From contig JBBDKV010000010.1 of assembly GCA_040879165.1 (NCBI GenBank), positions 1 through 38,551 on the forward strand: a stretch of DNA of 38,551 bases. Direction: 5' to 3'. The notes under the pieces are model-generated. The model was given only the letters and a program-made list of their open reading frames with translations. It made no database searches and was not told where the DNA came from. This document shows, piece by piece, positions 15,030-23,357 of the stretch. The position numbers and the translations under genes are program-made. Position 1 is the first letter of the stretch. Every line of letters begins with the position of its first letter. Origin of the DNA: JBBDKV01 sp040879165 (GTDB lineage Bacteria > Patescibacteriota > Microgenomatia > UBA1400 > PJMF01).

Positions 15030-16448
15030 TTAATATAATTGTTTTTCTAATTCAGAAAATGAGCGCGTACTATGACTGTTCCACCAAAATCTATTGCGAA
15101 TGAGCTCAAAGAAATGTTTGTTTAGTGCGAACGCAGCCTCAATTCTTCCTCGAGATTTTTGACAATATTCTTGATAGAGTTCCCATTTTCTGAAGCGAAA
15201 TACTTGCTGCTTTAGTACTGTAACTCCAACTCTAATAAAAAATAACATCAATTCTCTCAAAGCAGTGTCAGCAGGAAAGTGAGTCAGCACAAGAAATAAA
15301 TGATTTTTTTCTGTCATAGTGATGAAAAAACTTGAACTAATTTTTCCTGTAGTGGCACGATGCTTGTGATAGACAATAGCTTTTGGAGCATAGACGCTGT
15401 TCCAACCTGCTCTCCATGCTCGGACACTAAATTCTAAATCTTCATAGTACATAAAATAGCGATCATCAAGCTCTCCAATTTGATCAATTACCGCTCTTTT
15501 TATCAAACAAGCTGCGCCACAGGCTGCGCTAACTGCTCTAGTCTGTTGAAAATAAGGAGAATCTTTCTCATAGTGTTCTAATACTTTTTTTTCAGCTATA
15601 CGAGTGATATTTCCTCTATCTTTGCCATACCCATTATGGAGTAATTCGTTGCCTGCATTCTGGACTAAAGATAGTTTATTTTTAATTGTGCTACTTTTTA
15701 TAAAAATTTGCTCTTGCACTACTTCATTAGCCTGGAGAGTTCTGTTAAAAATGTTTTTGTCTCCAACTTTCGCGGTTACTACAGTGTGCAACTGTTGGTT
15801 GGTAGGGTAGCCATGGAGAGTGAGATGAAATTGATTTTGTGCAGCAGTAATGGGTAAGAGTATCTTGGCTGGAGCAGTAATCCAACGCAATATAACACCA
15901 TTCATCTCTACTGGCTCTGTAAATCCGCACTCATACCATATCAAGTCACTGGCTTCGTTGGTTTCAGCAGTAATATTTTCAATCAACGCTCCTCTGGGTG
16001 AAAAATCAGTGCTATTAGTAAATTCTGAGTACTGAGCCAAACTACTACTCAGTGATAATTCGACAAATGGAACATCAAGTAGTAATTTAGATGAAACTAT
16101 GCCAACTTGCTCTGGTTTGGCAGCCATCACTAATTCCTTAAGCCAGTTTTTGGTCACTACCGTGTCGTTGTTCAGTAACACTATGTATTCACCAGTTGCT
16201 TGCTTGATGCCCGCATTATTCCCTCCGGTAAAACCAGTATTGGTTTCTAGAGGAAGAACTTTGACCGATGAATGCTCGTTCGTAACATATTGAGATGAGC
16301 CATCTGTTGATGCATTGTCGACCAAGATTATCTCTAATTTGTTTTTGGGATACGATAATTTGAATACAGATTTTAGACAGTCGTCGAGTAGGTGCTTACC
16401 ATTATAATTAACGATAATGATAGAAATGGAAGGAAGTTGTGATAACAT
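15030..16448 (-). CDS. GT2 glycosyltransferase (rhamnosyltransferase-like) with inserted beta-rich domain
   Basis: A 472-residue cytoplasmic GT-A inverting glycosyltransferase. Core motifs are IIIVNYNGK at 10-18, LVDNASTDGS at 42-51, TGFTGGNNAGI at 71-81, LLNNDTVV at 91-98 and YFMYYEDLEFSVRAWRAGW at 331-349. Between SSKLLLD (119-125) and SLVQNAGNELLHNGYGKDRG (260-279), which normally lie close together in this family, there are about 130 extra residues with alternating hydrophobic strands (ILRWITAPAKILLPI, FHLTLHGYPTN, HTVVTAKVGDKNIF). I chose the ATG at 16448 because the protein then begins at the GT2 core; an upstream ATG at 16472 adds eight poor residues. Sugar specificity is unknown. Confidence 0.88.
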   Translation of the reverse strand: MLSQLPSISIIIVNYNGKHLLDDCLKSVFKLSYPKNKLEIILVDNASTDGSSQYVTNEHSSVKVLPLETNTGFTGGNNAGIKQATGEYIVLLNNDTVVTKNWLKELVMAAKPEQVGIVSSKLLLDVPFVELSLSSSLAQYSEFTNSTDFSPRGALIENITAETNEASDLIWYECGFTEPVEMNGVILRWITAPAKILLPITAAQNQFHLTLHGYPTNQQLHTVVTAKVGDKNIFNRTLQANEVVQEQIFIKSSTIKNKLSLVQNAGNELLHNGYGKDRGNITRIAEKKVLEHYEKDSPYFQQTRAVSAACGAACLIKRAVIDQIGELDDRYFMYYEDLEFSVRAWRAGWNSVYAPKAIVYHKHRATTGKISSSFFITMTEKNHLFLVLTHFPADTALRELMLFFIRVGVTVLKQQVFRFRKWELYQEYCQKSRGRIEAAFALNKHFFELIRNRFWWNSHSTRSFSELEKQLY

Positions 16449-16462
16449 GTGATCGCTACTGG

Positions 16463-16493
16463 TATAGTACAAATAGTAATTTAAAGATACACT
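16463..16493. promoter_or_regulatory. Divergent promoter region between GT2 and the large membrane protein
   Basis: Within the 52-base spacer, TACACT (16488-16493, plus) ends 7 bases before the ATG at 16501. A second plus-strand box, TATAGT (16463-16468), would give a 25-base leader. On the minus strand TACTAT (16464-16469) lies 15 bases before the GT2 ATG at 16448. No -35 elements are obvious. Confidence 0.4.
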
Positions 16494-16500
16494 TTGATTT

Positions 16501-18573
16501 ATGAAAAGAATAGTATTGATCTTTTTTGCTGCGTTTTCATTTTTAGTTTTTTTTGCTTCTGGAATTGTAGAATCTCAAGACGGACTTCAGTATCTAGCTA
16601 TTGCCAGACAGATTTATTATCACCAGACATTTGAAATGCCAGCCGCAAAGTATCCTCAAGAAAACATCCATATGAACGTTAATTATGGTGTAGATGGACA
16701 AGAATTCTCCCCCACTGGACTCGGGTTTTCGCTTGCCTATCTGCCGGCAGTATTTATGGAAGATGTATTTAACAGGTTGGCAGAGGTTCAACCAACAGCT
16801 CAATTTCCTTTAGATAACGACTGGCCAATTATGTTGTTCGCAAGCATGACCAATGCTTTTTTTGCTGCCCTATTTATCACAGTTTTCTATCTCTATCTGC
16901 GGACTTTCCGTTTTAGTGAGAAAAAAGCTTTGTTGCTTAGTTTTGTGTTGTTTATTTGCTCAAATCTCTTTGTGTACTCCAAGCATGGTTTTGCTCATAT
17001 GCTGTTTTTGAGCTTTATGTTGGTAAGTTTTTATTGTATTCGCAAGTATGGCTTGGCTCTGCATCGATTTTGGTTAGTACTGGCTGGCATGTCATATGGG
17101 GTGATTGTTTTGAGCTATAATCCGACGTATTTGTTACTCTTGCCAGGATTAGGATTGTATCTTATTTTTCAGTACCAGTGGCAGCAGTGGCAACATTGGC
17201 GCATGACTGTGCTGGAGTTAGTTAAAGACTGTTTGACTGCACTTGCTGGTCTGCTTCCTTTTGCAGGAGTCTATTTTTGGTTTAACATGGTGCGATTTGG
17301 CGGGTTTTTAAGTAGTGGCTATGGTACTGGTGGTATTCCAGTACCTCCGGCTCCTCAACCATTTGTGCTTTTTGAAGGCTTGTGGGGAATTCTCTTTAGT
17401 CCGGGAAAAAGTATTTTTCTATTTTCCCCGATTTTACTACTTCTCATCATATTCTGGTTTAAGTTTAAACAGCAGTATCTGCCAGAAATTGTCGCAGCTT
17501 TGAGCATTTTTGTGGTGTATCTGTATTTTATAGCAAGTCTAGTCGGTGGAGCTGATTTCTTTCCTTGGCATGGCGAAGCAAGCTTTGGTCCACGCTACCT
17601 ATTGCCAATTTTGCCGCTGTTTCTAATCCTAGTTGCTTTACTCTATAAAAATATTTCTCATTTTCAAAAAAAGTGTGTTTTCTGGCCACTGGTGACACTG
17701 GGAATAGTTATTCAATTGGTGGGAGTTGTGATACCATATCAAGTTCGTTTTGCAGGCATGGAGTATCAAATTAATCTTAACGGACACCGGATTACCTATA
17801 ATGTCTACGCTAATTTCATACCTCGCTTCTCTCCTCTCTACTCGATGGCTAAGTGGTCAGTGCGTAAAGCACTTGAGCTTCCCAGGCTCTATGTACAACA
17901 GCCGAAGGTATTGGTTGCTGATGGCGTACATGGAGTCTTAGAAACCAGTGAAGGAAGTTGGAGACAACTGGAATCTACTGCTGCTTTTTTTCTCAAGCCA
18001 GATGATCAACCTCAAAATGTTACGCTACACATACGAAATCATGTTGCTACTTCGAGTGCAACTGCTTATCCACTTGCACTTAGAGGTGTAATTGCATCTG
18101 GTCAAGAAGTTGTTACGCAAGTACCTCCAGGAGAAGCCGCAAGTATTGCTTTTACAGCAGTTGAGACGCAGCAAAAAATCACCCCAGTTATTGTGCAATC
18201 AAGCTATAATGGAACAGATTCTGCTCAGCTAAACACCCAACACACTTTTTTGACTGGCATAGCTGTTAATAATCAGCCAATACCTATACAGTACATAGCC
18301 TATCCGTATGTTTCGCCTGTTTCTGAACGACTATTCAATGTAGATTACTATTATTGGGGAAAGCTGAACAATGAACTATGGGATATTTGGAATATGAGAT
18401 CTATTGTCTACGTACACACCTTTGATCTGTGGTGGTTGAAGCCACTACACTACTGGGATTTACCGAAACACGTCTATGCAGTGCTTTTACTACTTAACAC
18501 TGGCGTCTTTGTTTCGAGCAGTTATGCATTGCTGCGCAAGCAGCCATTAGAAAGAAAAGCTAAAGTAAGCTAG
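16501..18573 (+). CDS. Large GT-C-like membrane protein with extracytoplasmic beta-rich domain
   Basis: A 690-residue protein with an N-terminal membrane segment, an outer loop carrying ESQDGLQYLAIARQIYYH (acidic pair E24 and D27) and SPTGLGFSLAYLP, then about ten more membrane segments. WHGEASFGPRYLLPILPLFL near 360-379 is a motif I associate with actinobacterial-type GT-C or mannosyltransferase-like proteins. From about 455 to 640 comes a soluble region with many beta-strand-like stretches (FFLKPDDQPQNVTLHIRN, QVPPGEAASIAFTAVE, ITPVIVQSS), closed by a final membrane helix near 658-680. A glycan transfer or polymerisation enzyme with a carbohydrate-binding-like outer domain fits, but this is inference. 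It precedes the ABC exporter genes by 12 bases. Confidence 0.7.
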   Translation: MKRIVLIFFAAFSFLVFFASGIVESQDGLQYLAIARQIYYHQTFEMPAAKYPQENIHMNVNYGVDGQEFSPTGLGFSLAYLPAVFMEDVFNRLAEVQPTAQFPLDNDWPIMLFASMTNAFFAALFITVFYLYLRTFRFSEKKALLLSFVLFICSNLFVYSKHGFAHMLFLSFMLVSFYCIRKYGLALHRFWLVLAGMSYGVIVLSYNPTYLLLLPGLGLYLIFQYQWQQWQHWRMTVLELVKDCLTALAGLLPFAGVYFWFNMVRFGGFLSSGYGTGGIPVPPAPQPFVLFEGLWGILFSPGKSIFLFSPILLLLIIFWFKFKQQYLPEIVAALSIFVVYLYFIASLVGGADFFPWHGEASFGPRYLLPILPLFLILVALLYKNISHFQKKCVFWPLVTLGIVIQLVGVVIPYQVRFAGMEYQINLNGHRITYNVYANFIPRFSPLYSMAKWSVRKALELPRLYVQQPKVLVADGVHGVLETSEGSWRQLESTAAFFLKPDDQPQNVTLHIRNHVATSSATAYPLALRGVIASGQEVVTQVPPGEAASIAFTAVETQQKITPVIVQSSYNGTDSAQLNTQHTFLTGIAVNNQPIPIQYIAYPYVSPVSERLFNVDYYYWGKLNNELWDIWNMRSIVYVHTFDLWWLKPLHYWDLPKHVYAVLLLLNTGVFVSSSYALLRKQPLERKAKVS

Positions 18574-18585
18574 AATAGTATACCA

Positions 18586-19365
18586 ATGCTGAAACTCTTT
18601 ACTCCATTTACTTCTCACAAATACCTCCTGTTTCAACTGACTCAGAAAGAAATTAAAGCTCGTTATAAGCAATCGATTGTTGGTTACGCCTGGGTCTTAC
18701 TCAACCCGATTGCGCTCCTGGCTATTTACTCTTTTGTTTTTTCCATTGTCTTTCGTTTTCCTACTAACGACGTACCATATCCTGTTTTCTTATTTGTTGC
18801 ACTGCTGCCATGGATATTTTTTCAAACCTCTATACAAACTGCTACCAATAGCCTGGTTAGCCATGCTGAGCTACTAAAAAAAGTAGCTTTTCCTAGAGAA
18901 GTGATACCATATGCAGTGGTGCTAGGAAAATTAGTTGATTTTGCTTTTGCTGTGCTGATTTTCTTTGTGTTTGTGTTTTTCTTTGATGTACAGTTGCATC
19001 TCACCGCACTCTGGTTTATTCCCTTGTTTACCATTCATATTTTACTGTGTACTGGTGTTTCGCTGTTTCTAGCTGCAGCTAATTTACTATACCGAGATGT
19101 GCAGTATTTAACTGGCTTACTCCTTCTTTTTTGGTTTTACGCCTCACCTATTGTGTATCCAATGTCTTTGGTGCCAGAACAGTATCTCTGGCTGTATAAA
19201 TTAAATCCCGTGGTTGGTCTGACTGAGGCTTATCGTAGTTTGCTGTTCGGTTATCCAGTTGAGACCACTATAGTCTGGTGGGCGATTGGTGTATCAATCT
19301 CTGTTTTTATTTTTGGCTTTGTGGTCTTTAAAAAATTGGAACGAGTATTTGCTGATTTGGTCTAA
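18586..19365 (+). CDS. wzm: Polysaccharide ABC transporter permease (Wzm/TagG/RfbA type, ABC-2)
   Basis: A 259-residue inner-membrane permease with six hydrophobic segments. The N-terminal cytoplasmic stretch LTQKEIKARYKQSIVGYAWVL is the typical ABC-2 polysaccharide exporter signature, followed by LNPIALLAIYSFVFS. A conserved PREVIPYA motif (about 103-110) and FWFYASPIVYPMS support O-antigen or teichoic-acid export. It pairs with the ATPase gene that starts one base after its stop codon. Together they would form a two-plus-two exporter for undecaprenyl-linked glycan. A TAGAAT box overlaps the stop codon of the upstream gene nine bases before this ATG, but simple read-through is equally likely. 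Confidence 0.93.
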   Translation: MLKLFTPFTSHKYLLFQLTQKEIKARYKQSIVGYAWVLLNPIALLAIYSFVFSIVFRFPTNDVPYPVFLFVALLPWIFFQTSIQTATNSLVSHAELLKKVAFPREVIPYAVVLGKLVDFAFAVLIFFVFVFFFDVQLHLTALWFIPLFTIHILLCTGVSLFLAAANLLYRDVQYLTGLLLLFWFYASPIVYPMSLVPEQYLWLYKLNPVVGLTEAYRSLLFGYPVETTIVWWAIGVSISVFIFGFVVFKKLERVFADLV

Positions 19366-19366
19366 T

Positions 19367-20095
19367 ATGAAAAAAACAAGCATTACGTTTAACCAAGTAT
19401 CAAAAAGTTTTTACTTACAAGAAGATAAGACAGTCAAGGAATTGCTTCCCAGCATTATTCAGGGCAAGAGCTGGATGAAAAAAAAGATAGCACTTAAAAA
19501 TATTAGTTTTTCGATTCGGCAAGGAGAAACGGTTGGCATTGTTGGTAAAAATGGTGCTGGTAAATCAACTATTATGAAGCTGATTGCTGGTGTGACTTAT
19601 CCCAGTTCAGGTAGCGTACAGGTCGGGGGTAAAGTAGCACCACTAATTGAGCTTACTGCGGGTTTCCATCATGAGCTCAGCGGGTATGAAAATATATTTC
19701 TCAATGCGGCCATTCTGGGTATGCATAAAAAAGAGATCCAAGAGCAAGTTACGAGCATCATTGAGTTTAGCAACTTAGCAGACTACATTCACGTTCCCCT
19801 AAAACGATACTCGACTGGTATGCAAATGAGACTAGCGTTTTCAGTGGCAATCCACACCAATGCCCCGATCCTGCTCATAGATGAAGTGCTAGCAGTGGGC
19901 GATGTTGAGTTTCAGGAAAAATGCTTGCGTAAACTCACAGAGATTAAAGCAGAGACTAACTCTACAATTGTTTTTGTTTCTCATGACCAACAAGCAGTTG
20001 AGAAATTTTGCGACCGGGCTCTATTGCTAGAAGATGGAGAGTTGGTTGCTGATGGGAGTCCTCAGCGTATATTCGATACATATAATAAGAACTAA
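19367..20095 (+). CDS. wzt: Polysaccharide ABC transporter ATPase (Wzt/TagH/RfbB type)
   Basis: A 242-residue ABC ATPase. Walker A is GKNGAGKST at 60-68, the Q-loop region has VAPLIELTAGFHHELSGYEN, the signature is the degenerate YSTGMQMRL at 148-156, Walker B is ILLIDEV at 168-174 and the switch His is H206. AGFHHELSGYENI is diagnostic for the Wzt/TagH exporter ATPases. I start at the ATG at 19367, one base after the permease stop. A longer frame from 19286 lies inside the permease gene. The protein ends at DTYNKN right after the nucleotide-binding domain, so it lacks the C-terminal carbohydrate-binding domain seen in longer Wzt proteins. Confidence 0.94.
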   Translation: MKKTSITFNQVSKSFYLQEDKTVKELLPSIIQGKSWMKKKIALKNISFSIRQGETVGIVGKNGAGKSTIMKLIAGVTYPSSGSVQVGGKVAPLIELTAGFHHELSGYENIFLNAAILGMHKKEIQEQVTSIIEFSNLADYIHVPLKRYSTGMQMRLAFSVAIHTNAPILLIDEVLAVGDVEFQEKCLRKLTEIKAETNSTIVFVSHDQQAVEKFCDRALLLEDGELVADGSPQRIFDTYNKN

Positions 20096-20100
20096 TAGCT

Positions 20101-20754
20101 TTATTTTTTTATTAGTTCAAAAACTACTGCATTTCTTGTACGCACTTCCATTTCTACTTTTTGCAACACACTTTTATTAATTTTTGAGTCTAAATATTTC
20201 AAATTAAGTGAAACTTGCCAATTTTTACTAAAGTACGTTTTAATTTTTCGTTTAATGAAAATAGTTTTGTGGAAAGATGGAAAGCCGAAGTACGCTTCAA
20301 GCATAGCTCGAACCTTATTAGATTTTAATTCTTTTGGTAAGGTCAATAATTTTTCTTCTAGAGAAACATACGCTGTTGGCTTACTCAGAGCAGTATTAAA
20401 GCTTTTTTCTAGATCTGGTACTAACACTCTTACTACTCCATTTTTACTTAAAATTCTTCTAAATTCTTTAAGCAACTCGCTAACCTCTTCAACTGAGAGG
20501 TGTTCTAATACGTGTGAGATGTATACAGCTGTAACGCTCTCATCAGAAAAAGGCAGTTTTTTATGTACAGAATAGTAATAGTATTGATAATCACTGTTAA
20601 GAAAAAATTGAGATCTACTCGATATTTTAAGTGTATTAAGAATCTGATGAATAAATCTAGGAAAAAAGAAAAAAGGTGAGCTATCCATGTTCACCCATCC
20701 AGGTACTGGATTACCTGCGCCAAAATTTAGATATATTCTACTTTTTCCAATCAT
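20101..20754 (-). CDS. SAM-dependent methyltransferase
   Basis: A 217-residue class I methyltransferase. The motif I region reads IYLNFGAGNPVPGWVNMDS at 7-25, the typical LN.GSG...GW.N.D layout of glycan-cluster methyltransferases. SHVLEHLSVEEVSELLKEFR and RILSKNGVVRVLVPDLEK match motifs of the Methyltransf_11 group. The C-terminal third is rich in Lys and poorly conserved. The ATG at 20754 overlaps the TGA stop of the upstream flippase gene as ATGA, suggesting coupling. Its end faces wzt across a 5-base gap. DNA here is markedly AT-rich. Target unknown. Confidence 0.82.
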   Translation of the reverse strand: MIGKSRIYLNFGAGNPVPGWVNMDSSPFFFFPRFIHQILNTLKISSRSQFFLNSDYQYYYYSVHKKLPFSDESVTAVYISHVLEHLSVEEVSELLKEFRRILSKNGVVRVLVPDLEKSFNTALSKPTAYVSLEEKLLTLPKELKSNKVRAMLEAYFGFPSFHKTIFIKRKIKTYFSKNWQVSLNLKYLDSKINKSVLQKVEMEVRTRNAVVFELIKK

Positions 20755-22007
20755 TCGTTACCTATATGTTTTTTATATGCATACCAACTATACACTAAGG
20801 TAAAGCCAAACATAAGTAATTTTCCAGCTAGCTGAGTCCACGCTGCTGCCATTAAGCCATAAACAGGTACAAATAACATATTGCCGCCTATTGTCACAAT
20901 AACCTGTAAAATTCCTGCTATAGAAAAATAATACGGTTCTTTGAACGAAAAAAATAAGGCGGAAAAAGGCACTGTTGCCATATAGATATACGCTGAAGCA
21001 AGTAAGACAACTAATACGGAGGAGCCGGCCAGATACTCTGGACCAATGGTGTAGTAGATAGCCAGATCGCTAAAAGCAATCGTGCTAAAAAAAGCAACCA
21101 CCGCCAGCAAGAGAATTATTACAGCCTTTTTTAAATATTTGTCTAGATCACTCTTTAGTCGGTATTTTGCTATTCGTGGATACAAAACTTGAGCCAGAGA
21201 AGCTCCAATAAGAATAAACAGTAAAGAAATACGACTCGCTCCCCCAAGCAATCCTGCTTCAAACGAGGTTAGATAACCTTTGACAAACAGCACGCCAATA
21301 TTATCAATTACGACAGAGGCAACAATGAGTATCGCAGAGTGTTTTGCTAGTGAAAGAATATCTTTTTGCTTTTTTACATCCTTTTTCCAAATGTTTAGAT
21401 GCACCCAACTTGGCAATAGGCTCTTGCTGAACAATACAGGCAATAACACGGCTCCAATGTATAAGGAATAAATCACGCCTAGCGCTTTGGGGAAAATAAA
21501 ATATGCACCTACAGCCATTAAAACTTTTAAGACAGCTTGAGACAAATTAGCTACTGCGGCACTGGTAAATGAGAGTGTTGCTTGTAGAAAAATCAGCAGT
21601 ACGTCATAGTAGGCTATTGAAAGGCCGATTACTATTGAAATGAGAACTAAATACGGATGGTCAAATTGCAAAATTCGAGTTAACGTAGTTGTGAACGGTA
21701 AGATTACTAATAGGATGCTAGCACTAATGATTAATCTGAGTCGCAAAGCTTCTGACATGTATTGATTAGCTTCAGCGTGAGTTTTGGCTCCTCCGACAAA
21801 TTTTTGCAAAGCTACAGATAAGCCTGCATCATTAATTTTGCTAAGAATAACAGCTATCGCAAATGCAGCACTAAATTCACCAAATAACTCAGGTCCCAGC
21901 ATCCTTGAGATGAGGATTAAAGCAATTGCTGAAAAACCTGCAGACCCAAAGTTTCCAACAAAGGCAATAGCTGTTTGATGAAAACCAAGACCAAATCTAG
22001 TGATCAT
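20751..22007 (-). CDS. Wzx-type polysaccharide flippase (second copy)
   Basis: A 418-residue MOP-superfamily flippase with about 12-14 membrane segments and the same N-terminal signature as the flippase at 9820-11121: GNFGSAGFSAIALILISRML, then GPELFGEFSAAFAI and KINDAGLSVALQKF. I prefer the ATG at 22007, which overlaps the fkbM stop as ATGA; an upstream ATG at 22016 adds three residues. Its presence beside an ABC exporter and a second flippase implies more than one lipid-linked glycan product, or a modification branch with its own carrier-linked sugar. Codon use is more AT-rich than in the first copy. Confidence 0.88.
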   Translation of the reverse strand: MITRFGLGFHQTAIAFVGNFGSAGFSAIALILISRMLGPELFGEFSAAFAIAVILSKINDAGLSVALQKFVGGAKTHAEANQYMSEALRLRLIISASILLVILPFTTTLTRILQFDHPYLVLISIVIGLSIAYYDVLLIFLQATLSFTSAAVANLSQAVLKVLMAVGAYFIFPKALGVIYSLYIGAVLLPVLFSKSLLPSWVHLNIWKKDVKKQKDILSLAKHSAILIVASVVIDNIGVLFVKGYLTSFEAGLLGGASRISLLFILIGASLAQVLYPRIAKYRLKSDLDKYLKKAVIILLLAVVAFFSTIAFSDLAIYYTIGPEYLAGSSVLVVLLASAYIYMATVPFSALFFSFKEPYYFSIAGILQVIVTIGGNMLFVPVYGLMAAAWTQLAGKLLMFGFTLVYSWYAYKKHIGNE

Positions 22008-22804
22008 ATTTGCCATTTCAATTTTTTGTTGACTGCAAGTATGTTTTGAAAATAAAAAATCTCATGTTGAGTGGGGTCATATTTTTTAATTGGCAATAAT
22101 TGGTTTGGATATAGGCGAAAAATATCAAATTCTTTATTGAGTAATTGATAAAAATCTCTGAAAAAATGACCAGAATAAACATTCATGTAATTAAATTCAA
22201 ATTGAATGAATTGTGTTTTGCTTAGGTAGTTATTCAATCCATCTAATACTTGATATTCTTGTCCTTCGACATCAATTTTTAAAAAATCAATTGCTTTAAG
22301 TTTGTTTTTTTTTAAATAAAAATCTAATGAAATTTTTCCAACTGAGTATTTCTTAGTGAAGTCATTATTAAATACGTTTTTATAGGCACTGGTATGCTGA
22401 CTTCCCTCCTGATTTTTATAATCCCACAATTCTAATTTGCCAATAGTGTCGCTAACTGCCAAGTTATTCAAGTGTACGTTAGGTAAGGAAGGCAGGTTTT
22501 GTTTTAGTTTTTTAAATGAATTTTCCATAGGTTCAAAACAATGAAGGTTTGCATTGGGAAAAATACTAAGTGCGACTCTAGCATATTCTCCTTGATGTGA
22601 GCCAACATCAAACACAACCATCTTTTTTGAACCAAATTCCTTATTAATTAAATGTAAAACATGCAGTTCACCAGAAATACGACTGTTTTCATAATTACCT
22701 ATACCCATCATTCTGAGGGAAATGTGGTATAAGATACGTCCTAAATAATAAAAATATCTTTTAGAAAATAATTGAGCCAAAAACCTGATCAAGGCATGTT
22801 GCAT
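22004..22804 (-). CDS. FkbM-family methyltransferase
   Basis: A 266-residue methyltransferase of the FkbM family, which methylates sugar or polyketide hydroxyls. Motifs are VFDVGSHQGEYA at 64-75, HCFEPMENSFKKL at 88-100, LNNLAVSD at 112-119 and IDFLKIDVEGQEYQVLDGL at 172-190, the family hallmark. I choose the ATG at 22804 because a minus-strand TATACT box (22812-22817) ends exactly 7 bases upstream. The longer start at 22840 would lie upstream of that promoter. It leads a three-gene minus-strand group with the second flippase and a methyltransferase. It is divergent from tagD across 115 bases. Confidence 0.9.
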   Translation of the reverse strand: MQHALIRFLAQLFSKRYFYYLGRILYHISLRMMGIGNYENSRISGELHVLHLINKEFGSKKMVVFDVGSHQGEYARVALSIFPNANLHCFEPMENSFKKLKQNLPSLPNVHLNNLAVSDTIGKLELWDYKNQEGSQHTSAYKNVFNNDFTKKYSVGKISLDFYLKKNKLKAIDFLKIDVEGQEYQVLDGLNNYLSKTQFIQFEFNYMNVYSGHFFRDFYQLLNKEFDIFRLYPNQLLPIKKYDPTQHEIFYFQNILAVNKKLKWQI

Positions 22805-22811
22805 ATCAGAA

Positions 22812-22817
22812 AGTATA
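22812..22817 (-). promoter_or_regulatory. -10 box of the fkbM-flippase-methyltransferase group
   Basis: Minus-strand TATACT (5 of 6 to TATAAT) lies 7 bases before the ATG at 22804, which places the expected transcript start at the start codon. No Shine-Dalgarno site is present. Confidence 0.5.
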
Positions 22818-22883
22818 GTAGTAGTAAATAAAAAGCACAACTGGCTAGATATTTCTCTATTGTTTTGGAAGAGGAAGATACAG

Positions 22884-22889
22884 TATAAT
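22884..22889 (+). promoter_or_regulatory. -10 box of tagD
   Basis: A perfect TATAAT with TTGTTT 18 bases upstream (22860-22865). The transcript would start near 22896, giving a leader of about 24 bases to the ATG at 22920. Two later TATATT stretches (22898-22903, 22911-22916) are alternatives. The leader has no Shine-Dalgarno sequence. Confidence 0.5.
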
Positions 22890-22919
22890 TTTACAGCTAT
22901 ATTAGTCAGTTATATTAGA

Positions 22920-23357
22920 ATGCAAAATAAATCAGAAAAAACTATTGTTGGGTATACAACTGGAGTGTTTGACCTGTTTCATATAGGTCATTTGAATATT
23001 TTAAAAAAAGCTAAGCAAGCATGCGACTATTTGATTGTTGGCGTTACGAGCGATACATTAGTTAACAGTAGAAAAAATAAAAAACCAGTAATTCCATTTC
23101 AGGAAAGAATGGAGATACTGAAGGCAATCAGGTATGTTGATGAAGTTGTAGAACAATCCGACATGGATAAATTTACTACTTGGAAAAAACTACAGTTTAA
23201 TGTCATGTTCGTTGGTGATGACTGGAAGGGTTCTCGGCGCTGGAATAAATATGAAAAAGAACTTAACACAGTGGGAGTAAAAATTGTTTATTTTCCATAC
23301 ACTAGAAATACATCATCGACTTTACTTAAAGCCACACTAGAAGAATTACAAAAATGA
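22920..23357 (+). CDS. tagD: Glycerol-3-phosphate cytidylyltransferase-like protein (TagD family)
   Basis: A 145-residue cytidylyltransferase of the nucleotidyltransferase alpha/beta-phosphodiesterase superfamily. It makes CDP-glycerol or a related CDP-alcohol from CTP. It shows GYTTGVFDLFHIGHLNIL at 11-28 with the HIGH motif at 21-24, GVTSDTLVN near 41-49, the PF.ERMEILKAIRYVDEVV segment and VGDDWKGS. The late TRNTSSTLL replaces the RTxGISTT signature of classical TagD. A longer frame from 22860 lies upstream of the TATAAT box, so I start at the ATG at 22920. It is coupled by a 4-base ATGA overlap to a CDP-alcohol phosphotransferase, an obvious functional partner. Confidence 0.88.
   Translation: MQNKSEKTIVGYTTGVFDLFHIGHLNILKKAKQACDYLIVGVTSDTLVNSRKNKKPVIPFQERMEILKAIRYVDEVVEQSDMDKFTTWKKLQFNVMFVGDDWKGSRRWNKYEKELNTVGVKIVYFPYTRNTSSTLLKATLEELQK

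Noticed and set aside
18571..18576. Dedicated promoter for wzm (TAGAAT)
   Set aside because: It overlaps the stop codon of the preceding gene, has no -35, and the 12-base gap is well explained by co-transcription; kept only as a remark under wzm.
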